Positions 55,173 through 64,000 of a DNA stretch of 64,000 nt are shown here, piece by piece; positions within the stretch are counted from its first letter, which is position 1; the number at the start of each line of letters is the position of its first letter. The position numbers and the translations under genes were made by a program. The notes beneath the pieces are model-generated. The model worked only from the letters and a program-made list of their open reading frames with translations, searched no databases and was not told the DNA's origin. The DNA is from Gentiana macrophylla (lineage: Eukaryota > Streptophyta > Magnoliopsida > Gentianales > Gentianaceae), in the NCBI GenBank assembly GCA_026214975.1, contig JAOBSW010001236.1, positions 62,001-126,000 on the forward strand, given 5' to 3'.

Positions 55173-56659
55173 TCAGCCTGGATCAGGCCATTTAACCTTT
55201 CTGCCAGCCACTACCTCGTTTAAGCTCCGGACCGTAGTGTGGCTGCAGAAACAGCATCTAACACATGGGGTAAAATCTTTTATAACCTTCCAAACTCGTT
55301 TAATCTTCCCCATGGCTGATTTCTTTCTTCTCTGATTCCTCTGATGACGTTTAAGCTTTTGCTCTCTTTCATACTCTTCCATATCAGCACTACCTGCTAG
55401 AACATCTTCAGATTTAACACAACCGTCATCCTCAGAAAACAAATCGGGTGAAAACTCGTCAAAGTGGTTGACTTCGGAAGTCCCACACCCGAGGATTTCG
55501 AGGAATTTAACAATCAAAGGCTTTTCTTTATGTTCACCTATATAGTGCTTGCACCTCTGACCATTAACTCGGAACGGTTGATCACCATAACCTCGTAATT
55601 CTAGCACACCTCCAGGAATGATTTGGAGAATCTCGAAAGGACCGGACCAACGTGTCCTCAACTTGCCAGGAAACAAATGCAACCTGGAATTGTAGAGTAA
55701 CACTTGCTCACCGACCTTGAATTCTCTCTTCTTTATCTTGGCATCGTGGAGGAGTTTCATCTTCTCCTTACTAATCTCTGGCGCTTTCGTAAGCTTGGAG
55801 TCCGAATTCATCCGGCTCATGCAAGCTGCTGCAGCGGTGTTTGCCACAGATTGGGAATCGAAGTTAAGAAACTTCGTAGCCCAAGACGCCTACTGTGCTT
55901 CAGCTCGACAGCAGATGACATGGTTTCCGTAGACCATTTGATATGGAGATGTACCCATAGGAGTTTTATAGGCGGTCCTATAAGCCCAAAGTACATCGTC
56001 CAACTTGAGACTCAGATCCTTGCGATGGTATTCACGATTTTCTCCAGGATCTTTTAATGCTCGTTGTTCGCTGCGCTCAGCGACCGCTAGTCATCGGATG
56101 GTATGGGGTGCCGGTCTTATGGCGTACACCATACTTTTCGAGAACCCTTCAGAGGTCGGTTGCAAAAATGCGTTCCTTCATCACTCGATCAAGGCTCGAG
56201 GACACCCAAATCTCACAAAGATATTCTTTTTAGGAACTTCATGACCGTTTATGATCATTGTGAGGAGTGGCTACCGCCTCCACCCATTTCGAAACATAGT
56301 CGACGAGACCAAGATGTATTTGTTACGCAGGATGATGGGAAAGGTCCCATAAAATCGATACCCCATACATCAAAGACTTCGCACTCTAAGATGGGTTTCA
56401 AAGGCATGTCAAAAGCGCGCTTGTCGAGTTCGGTTCGTTGACACCTATCGCAAGCTTTACTGAAAGCTTCAGTATCTTTAAAGATCGTAGGCCAATAGAA
56501 ACCGGATGGAAGATCTTCGCGAATCGCTTTTCCAAGGACCAAAGTGACCACCTGTGGGTCCACTATGGCATTGCTTTCGATTATATCGCGTTGCTCAGAT
56601 TCGGGAACACACCTCCTCAAAGAAACCATCTTTGCAAATCTTGAAAAGGTAAGGTTCAT
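55173..56659 (-). pseudogene. Athila integrase
   Basis: The zinc-binding region and core start lie at 56659-56255 (ACDRCQR, then FDVWGIDFMGPFP with the first catalytic aspartate). The middle of the core is broken across frames around 56250-55850. The C-terminal part lies at 55847-55173, with KKREFKVGEQVLLYNSRL, then FPGKLRTRWSGPFEI (the GPF/Y module). It then continues for about 130 less conserved residues to a stop. Confidence 0.88.
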
Positions 56660-57099
56660 CCCAAACGAAATATTTCATATCGAGAGAAGAACTTCTTCTT
56701 CTCTTGATAAGACATTTCAGGATCAAGGTATTTGGCATGAAGGTAGTTCAGCGGAGGAGTACCAAGGAACATCGGGGAGCGGCCATCGATCAACATGATG
56801 TTTTCAGAGGAAAGTAAAGATCTATATCATCCGGTTCATTCTTTTCCTCATTTAACATCCTAGACACATGATCCGCTACTACATTCTCACCGCCTTCTTG
56901 TCTTTGATTTGAACGTCAAACTCTTGTAGGTCGTATCCAACGCGATAAGCGCGCGGTTTAGCATCCTTTTTAGTCATCGATACCGCATAAGCGGCGTGAT
57001 CAGTCCACACGATCACTTGCGCACCTAACAAGTAACTCACGGAACTTGTCCATAGCAAACACTACGGCCAATAATTCCGCACCGGTAGTCGATAGTTAA

Positions 57100-58274
57100 C
57101 TTGCGAAGGATTCAACGTGTGGTGGCGTAATAGATAGGTGGAACTTTCCTTCGATTCGTTTGTTCTAAGATCGCACCAACAAACATAGTTGGATGCATCG
57201 CATACATAAGCTCAAAGGGCAAGTTCCGGTCGGTGAAATAAGAATTGGAGCGAGAGATCAGGCGATTTTTGAGCTCCTCAAACGCGTGCTTGCGGCTATC
57301 ATCAAAATCAAAAGTAACGTCTTCTTTTAGTAAGGTAGAGGCAGGGGCTTGGCGATCTTTGAAAAGTCTGGATGAACCTCCTATAGAAAGCCGACATGCC
57401 CGAAAACCTCGGACTTCCCGAACATTCTTAGGATAACTCATCTTCTCAATAGCTTCAACCTTGGCCCTATCTACTTTATACCTTTGGTTTGAGATCTTGT
57501 GGCAAGAACTATTCCTTCATCTACCATGAAATGGCATTTTTCCCAATTAAGTACTAAGTTCTTTTCCACACATCCGGATAACACTGATCAAGATTATCGA
57601 GGCGATCATCGAAGGATTGACCAAAAGGCGAGAAATCATCCATAAAATCTCCATGCACTTTTCAACTAGCCCGTCAAAGATTGCCATCATACACCTCTCG
57701 AAAGGTAGCGAGGGCATTGCATAGACCAAATGGCATCCGCCTATAGGCGAATGTACCATAAGGGCAAGTGAAAGTGGTCTTCTCTTGGTCATGCGGGATC
57801 GATGGGTATTCGGAAGTATCACGAATATCCATCCAGAAGCGATAGAATCGTGCCTCGCTAGACGCTCAAGCATTTGATCAATGAATGGAAAGGGGAAATG
57901 ATCTTTCGAGTGTGACCTCATTGAGCTTTCGATAATCGATACATACTCTGTATCCCGTAACGAGCCTCAATGCTATCTCTTCGCCCTTCTCATTCTTTTC
58001 AATAGTAATTCCACCTTTCTTGGGGACCACCTGAGTCGGGGACACCCACTCACTATCAAAGAATGGCGTATATGATACCCATATCTAGAAGCTTAATGAT
58101 TTCCTTCTTGACTACTTCTTGCATGTGAGGTTGAGCCTCTCTCGAAATTTGTCTAACTCGTGTTGCACCCTCCTCAGTCTTGATCTTGTGCATACAGATG
58201 TTGGGAGATATCCCTCGGATATCTCCCACCTGCCATCCAAAGGCTTTTTCATTTTTGCGCAAGGCGTTTAACAA
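57100..58274 (-). pseudogene. Athila reverse transcriptase and RNase H
   Basis: RT begins near 58274 (NEKAFGWQVGDIRGISP). Palm residues FIDQMLERLA are at about 57870-57840 and a catalytic FMDDFS lies near 57650-57630, in a frame different from its neighbours. RNase H at 57441-57112 holds FDFDDSRKHAFEELKNRL. Three or more single-base shifts break the frame. Confidence 0.87.
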
Positions 58275-58779
58275 TTTAAGCTCTTCTATACGAGATAGCT
58301 TGGCGAGAGATGATCAAAGGAAGCTTGTCACCTTCTCTTAAAAACACATACTTAAGATGTTTAGGCAACGGCTTGAGAACCAAGTCTACTGTGGGGATCC
58401 TCTAGACTTGATTTAAGATCGCCACTCTTCAACTCAACATCGAGCTTACTTAGTGGTCCCATCGCCAAGGCTTCTTCTCTTAGCTCATCCTCAAAATCAC
58501 CGCTAACCGGTCTAGATTAACCATACCATGATTATTTGGATTATCAATCAATCGCTCATATTCTCGCTTCTACGGCCAAGACTTGCTTATCCATGAAGTC
58601 ATTGAAGTCATCGACGCTCTCACTCGATGGAACGGCCGGTTGGAGAACCGGAGGGTACTTGAATAGATTTAGAAACACTATAGCTCACCTCTTGGTCACC
58701 AACTCGGATAGTTACTTTCCCACCATCACAATCGATGAGGGCTCTAGGCGCAGAGATAGGAAAGGTCTTCCAAGAATCG

Positions 58780-59010
58780 AGAGGACATTTTCATTTTTCT
58801 CCATATCTAAGACATACCAGATCAACGGGAAAGGTAAACCTACCAACTTGAACCAATACGTCCTTTAGGACCCCCGAGGCTTTCTTTGAAGATCTATCGA
58901 ACTGCAAGTTCATGGTAGTGGGTTCTAGAAGACTTTGTAAACCCAATTTGCTTGCAAATAGATAATGGCATCAAGCTTATGGATGCACCCCAGTCACATA
59001 AAGAATTTGG
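58780..59010 (-). pseudogene. Athila aspartic protease
   Basis: Minus-strand residues [19 protein letters not shown] carry the catalytic aspartate; the usual next residue is leucine or serine rather than tryptophan. [18 protein letters not shown] follows, a pattern typical of Athila proteases. Confidence 0.78.
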
Positions 59011-60798
59011 AAAGACTAGGCCTCCCATACGCAATGTGAGCACGAATTTCCGGGTCACCTCTTTTGATTGGTAAGTCCGGATAATTGATCATTGAACAAT
59101 CCTCACCAATTGCCTGATCCATTTACGCTAACTTCTTTTTGAAGAAACAACATCCTTTATGAATTTGGTGTACTTAGGCATCTCTACCAAGACATCGACA
59201 ATGGAAGATTTACGAGTATTTTCAACAAATTAAGCACCTTTTCATACTTCTTATCTTCGCTCAATGGGATGTTGCTCTTTCTAGGTGGAAAGGAAGCTTT
59301 TTCAAATCCTCCTCGGAAAATACTTTCTTCGAGGCGAACTAACGGCCTTGTCTTCCAAATCTTTCCATCGAACCGTCTTTTCATTTTTTTTGTTAGTCGT
59401 GGATCGGCCACCGACTATCATTTAACTTATCATTCCTGGGGATCACCACCGAGGATCCTCAAATGTTTCACTTCTCGAGAGGCATGCCACGACTTTCTAT
59501 CGATTCTTTATTCCTCGAGGATCACCACTTGAGGAATCTCTACTCTTTCTTCTATCGGGGATCAGCCACGATGTCTTTCAACTTCTACACCTCTCGGGGT
59601 CACCACTGAGTACCTGCCTGTAGCCAAGGGGATGATGGGTGCTCGACTTCCTCCCGCCTTATCACCTGGCGGGGAGGGCTAGTGGTTTCCCTGGTTGGGG
59701 ACCACTCGGTTGAGTACCACTTCTTAAGTTCATTGCTGACCGGCCTCTCCTCCACCGTATGGAAGTGAAGGAACCAAGTCGATTGCATTGGCCAAGATTC
59801 AATTCGATTATGAGCTACATGACCACCTTTGGGATTTCTCTCCGTGGAGTTTGGCATCCGCCTACGATGGTCTGAAGCTTCTTTGGTCGACCATTTGCTT
59901 CTCAAGGTGCTTGATCGAATTCATCAACAAGCTGGATATTATTATTTTGCTCCTCTCGGAAGTTATTGTTTCGCTCCTTGACTCCTTACGATAGAGTCCA
60001 ATCTAGCTTCCGGATCATCAACGTGAGATGGACCTTGAGAGTTACAAATGTTTTGAGAGAAAGGTTGGGTGGACCGACTTTGAAATGCGGATTTGGATTG
60101 TTAGGCCAACTTTGATTTAACTCTTGATTTAGATTGGAGGAATTCAAGCTCGGGTTCGATTAAAATTAGGGTTTCGATTGAGATTCGAGTTTTGATTGAA
60201 ATTTTGATTGAAATTAATTTAGACTTTGATTTGGGTGGAACCCCTGGTTTGAAAGTTGCCTTGGCGGTGAATTGATTACCAAACCTTTGATTTGGTGGCC
60301 ATTGAAGGCATTGATTTCGGCGTGCTCTGTCCAATCATAGGACGAAACGAGCAATATGCCCATATCGTCACATACCGGCATGCGACTTAGTTTATCGCAT
60401 CCATGATTCGGGACAGCATTGACTTGATAAGAATTGGGGGCATGAATTGACTTTGCCAACCATGTGGCGATCCCGAGAACAATTTCGCGAGATGAACTTG
60501 AGAGTTCTCGTAAAAATGAAGGAGTCGATAACTCGGATTTGGAGGCGTGGTAAGCGTAGCCATTTCTTTGCCCGACATGGAAATCTCGTTACGCATTTTC
60601 ACCTCCTCGATCCTAGGAGGAGGTGGTGGTGCCTGAATAGCTTGAAAGGAGGGGCATAATTATATTTGGCAATGTCTTGAACAATGCCCACCCTCTGAGG
60701 CGTTTTTTTCAAGAAAGCCCCACTGATGAACTATTGACCATGCCCTTGGTGAGCTCGGTCAATCCTTTGAAAAAAGTATTGACTTGCCTCTCGCAAGT

Positions 60799-61336
60799 CT
60801 AACCCATAGTGGGGCATTTACGAAGAAGAGCCTTGAATCTCTTCCATGCCTCAAAGAAAGATTCTGTTTCCGCTTGATAGAAATTATAAATTTCCCTCAA
60901 ACACTGAGCTGTCTTGGCAGGTGGAAAGTATTGACTTAAAAATTCTTTCTCCAATGCAGCCCAGGTGGTAATGGATTCCGAAGGGAGAGAGCTATACCAC
61001 TCTTTAGCTTCTCCCTTCAAAGAGAACGGAAACAGTGTAAGTTTAATCACATCCTCACTCACACCTTGAATACGTGTCGTACCACATATCTCCAGGAATG
61101 TGTGTACGTGTGTGTGAGGATTTTCGATAGGAACCCGTGAAACATTGATGCATCTTTGCATCATCCGAATGAGGCCGGGTTTGAGTTCGAAAGTTTGTGC
61201 GGTAATGGTTGGTAAGGCGATAGCCGGGGGTTGGCGATTCTTGCACCAGGCATGGCGTAGTCCGCCAATGTCCGTCTATCTTCGTGGCCGCCATTATTAC
61301 AATTTCTTCGATTTCCCCTTTGAAAAGATAGCTCAA
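60799..61336 (-). pseudogene. Athila Gag
   Basis: Gag starts near 61294 (MAATKIDGHWRT) and shifts frame near 61190. It continues as GLIRMMQRCINVSRV, then LTLFPFSLKGEAKEWYSSLP, FLSQYFPPAKTAQCLRE and FEAWKRFKALLRKCP, the Retrotrans_gag core. A stop follows; further gag pieces are readable in shifted frames down to about 60180. Confidence 0.88.
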
Positions 61337-61339
61337 ACT

Positions 61340-62699
61340 CTTGATCTTGGCTTTTCCTTCGTCAAAGCGAAGTCTTCGCCTATTAGGGTCGGACTATGGT
61401 ACATTTCGATGTCGAGGAGCAAAGTAATGGTCCTTGTGACTACGAGTTTGCATAAACCGATCCCAAAATCAAGTTGAGAAAACCTAAATCTAAGGAAAGG
61501 AAACCTAAAAACTAATAAATTAAAGACACGATATCTAAAAGATTAAAAACCTTAATCTAAGATCAAAAACCTAAAGAAAAGAGAAGAAAAGAGAAAGATT
61601 AAGAAAGAAAAGGGGGACGGACGGGCGCCCACTTATGTGAACGAGCGCCCGCTTGGAAAATAGACTCGAACGAAAGGTCCAAGCGGTGAACGTTCGTTCA
61701 AGGATCGGAAAACGCTCACTGGAATGAAAATTTTCTGATGAACGCAGCGTTCAAACTAGTGGGACGCCGTCCATAGGCAAGATTTTTCTAATGTAAAGCG
61801 ATATCGTAAGCAGCGAGGAAAGTATGGGAAAAATAAGCAGAGGAAAGGATAACTAAACCTAGAGGAATCAAAGACTACGAAACTTAACTACGAAAAACCC
61901 TAATAACCAAAACTATAAACTACCTAAGAAAATGTAAAACGAGAAAAACAGAAAACACTAAAAAGAGGGAAAAACATGTGTTGAAATCTTCTAACCCCAA
62001 AATGGAAGGGAAAACAGTGGATTTTGACCTTGAAAACGGTGTCGGACGGCCTCCGGCGGTCCGCCACGTCGTCGGCGTCGGAACGAGCTTTCCGAATTGG
62101 GGTCCTGCGCGCCAATCCGACACTCGAGCCGAAAGTTATGGCCAAAATACTATCAAGTGCTAAAACGGACCCTTTTATCCTAAAATTTGATCGTGAAAGA
62201 TGTGGAGTCAGATGATTCAACCTAAGAAACCTACCTACGACACTTACCTACGAAAAAAAACAGAAAACCTAATTGAAATAAAAATAAAAGCGATGCGCAG
62301 GCAGATGCACGGGCGCCCAATTAATGGGCGGGCGTCTTCCTGGAAGAAGAAGGGACGGGCGTTGAGACTAGCGGGCGCTTCGTTCAGAGAAGCGAATAGA
62401 TAACGAGAATAGAAAGCAGACTTGATTGGACGAGCGTTCGGTGATACTTTGGGCGTCCGTCCGGATCAACTCGAGACAGAAAAACAACGCAAAAAGCAGT
62501 ATGAAAAAGCAAAACAGAGTATCAAACTAATTATCTAACTTAATTTCAAAAGGGAAAGATTTACTACAGGATCAGATTTCTAACAACTAATCTAACTACT
62601 AACTAACTAATTATGAACGCAAACAAATAAAATAAATTCTACAAATTAACTATATAAAAAAAAAACAAAAACAAAAACAAAAACTAGGCAACCGTCCGG
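61340..62699 (-). other. Athila 5' leader
   Basis: About 1.36 kb between primer site and gag, non-coding. It contains several GGACGGGCG and GGGCGCCC words (61616-61660, 62310-62370, 62450-62460) like those in the LTR. Confidence 0.7.
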
Positions 62700-62718
62700 T
62701 TCCCCGGCAACGGCGCCA
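62700..62718 (-). other. primer binding site (tRNA-Asp type)
   Basis: TGGCGCCGTTGCCGGGGAA on the minus strand, 6 bases inside the 5' LTR end. Confidence 0.92.
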
Positions 62719-62724
62719 AAAACT

Positions 62725-64000
62725 TGTCCCGGATTTTATCAATACAAAACAACAAGTAATAAACCGGTTAACCTCAAGTGCAAGGATCGTAGTATGGAGG
62801 CTAATGCCGGGTCGATCTTACGGGGAACTAGACTGTTGTGAACCCTAGCTTTTGTTTTTAACTAATTATTGTCACGAAAACTAACCTAAACAAATATTGC
62901 ATAAAAGTAACTAGCGCAGAGAGATTAATCCAATGCTAGGAAAGATTGAAAGCGATAAACTAACTAAACTAGAGTGCAGAAAAAGTAAACTAAAGCTAAA
63001 CAACTCAAGTTTCAAGAGATTTGAATCAAGTTATAACAAGCGAAGCGAGCAGTTGATCCACCTATCCTATCAACATTCGAGATCCTATTCAGATTATTTC
63101 GTGATTCTAATCAAGTTGTGATTTTTGCCTTATCTAAGTACGACCTCTAATTTCTCGGATGGTTCTCCTATCAATCTTTATCTTTCGATTTCTGATTAAC
63201 GCTTTTCAAAACAAAGGTGGAAACTCTAACGTCTCTAACCTAGAAATCTAACCTATTAACTTTCGTTTTTATAGATTAAAGATCTACTCTTCTATCATGG
63301 TGTTCTAAAGTTAACATGATTTTCATCACATAAAACAAACACAAAAGCAAACATCTTTCGATATAATTCGCAATAAACAATGTAAACATGATAAAAGAAA
63401 CAACTTGTATTAAAGAACTCACAAAACAATCACGATTCGAATCTGAATAGTTGACGGATAGGCTTCACACCGCTCGTTCAAAAGAGGTCTAGCCTCTTAT
63501 CATCTTCGTGAGACTTGAAATTGATGAATAAAAAGACATGAAAAGTAGCTAATCTAATCTATGAATCTAATTGCATAAAGCTGGAAGAAAATAGAATAAA
63601 ACGCAGCCAAAGTGCCCCTAGGGTTTAGGGTTCGATTTTGTATGTTTAGGGGTTTGGTAAAAGCGCGCTATATATAGATTTTTAGGTCGGTTTTTTGAGT
63701 CGGTGCCGTGGGCGCCCGTCCACTATCTTGGGACTTCGTCCAGCCTCTATGAACGGAGAATGAACGCCGCTCGTTGAGCAGCGTCTGAACTCTCTGAATG
63801 TAAAATACGATTCTGGACGCCAGTTCACTTTTATGGACGCCCGTCCACTACTCAGCTCCAGTATTTTGCTCATAACTTCACTTCTAGGGCTCCGAATGAG
63901 GTGATTCAACATGCGTTGGAAAGCTATTTCAATCCTCTACAACTTTCATCAAGACAACTTTCCCTGAAAGTGCCTGGTAGTGTGGACAAAATCCCCATGA
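62725..64000 (-). repeat. 5' LTR of Athila-type element, partial
   Basis: Matches 52052-53339 of the 3' LTR. The last 300 or so bases of the LTR lie beyond the window. Differences include small indels near 62818, 62913, 63042, 63125 and 63700-63790. Confidence 0.93.

Larger units (their letters stand above)
52052..64000 (-). mobile_element. Athila-type Gypsy retrotransposon, runs off window
   Basis: A minus-strand Ty3/Gypsy element of at least 11.9 kb. The 3' LTR is 52052-53650 and the 5' LTR starts at 62725 and runs beyond the edge. The primer site TGGCGCCGTTGCCGGGGAA, complementary to tRNA-Asp, and the domain order gag, protease, RT, RNase H, integrase fit the Athila/Tat group. Coding frames have many single-base shifts. 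The LTRs are highly alike with scattered small indels. Confidence 0.93.

Overview
This is nuclear DNA from a flowering plant, most likely a eudicot. It carries plant-type interrupted genes, Copia, Athila-type Gypsy, TRIM, LINE, MITE and Helitron relics, and scraps of plastid and mitochondrial DNA. The species cannot be named from the sequence. I see no bacterial, phage or CRISPR content. Most of the window is nested transposable-element DNA. The only clearly intact host gene is a UDP-glycosyltransferase at 23523-24926 (+), closest in character to the UGT92A group.

Layout. 820-6681: 3' exons of an equilibrative nucleoside transporter (ENT) relic, whose last intron holds a 5.1-kb Copia element with a 5-bp target duplication. 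7373-9491: a truncated plus-strand Copia, abutting a minus-strand Copia (9492-14836) that is itself split inside its integrase by a 1.4-kb solo LTR. 14837-23260: an LTR, a complete TRIM, a (TA)n tract, MITEs, Copia and LINE remnants. 23523-24926: the UGT gene. 25261-28340: a Copia LTR and gag, with a tandem TRIM array inside the LTR. 28341-35927: Copia and LTR remnants and a cluster of foldback MITEs. 35928-38220: a second, partial UGT copy fused to a Copia integrase and interrupted by a LINE and a hAT-like element. 39200-43580: LINE and Copia debris. 43580-47463: a LINE with a 14-bp target duplication, split by an organelle mosaic (mitochondrial-type trnK, plastid psaA, rpoA-rps11 and clpP pieces). 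47502-49673: a direct duplication separated by a plastid ycf1 piece, next to a Helitron-like element. 49700-51466: Stowaway-like MITEs and a paralogous segment with a Mutator-type MITE. 52052 to the right edge: one large minus-strand Athila-type Gypsy element with both LTRs; the distal LTR runs off the window.

Readings with most support. Several insertions can be dated against an 'empty site' inside the same window: two MITEs against paralogous segments 18889-19330 and 50783-51466, and a hAT element against the two UGT copies. Two LINE copies of opposite orientation both carry a stem-loop starting about 10 nt after the stop codon of the RNase H reading frame.

Caution. Single-base frameshifts are very frequent, even in elements whose LTRs are nearly identical. 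I cannot separate real decay from uncorrected sequencing error, so 'pseudogene' calls on recent elements should be read with that in mind.
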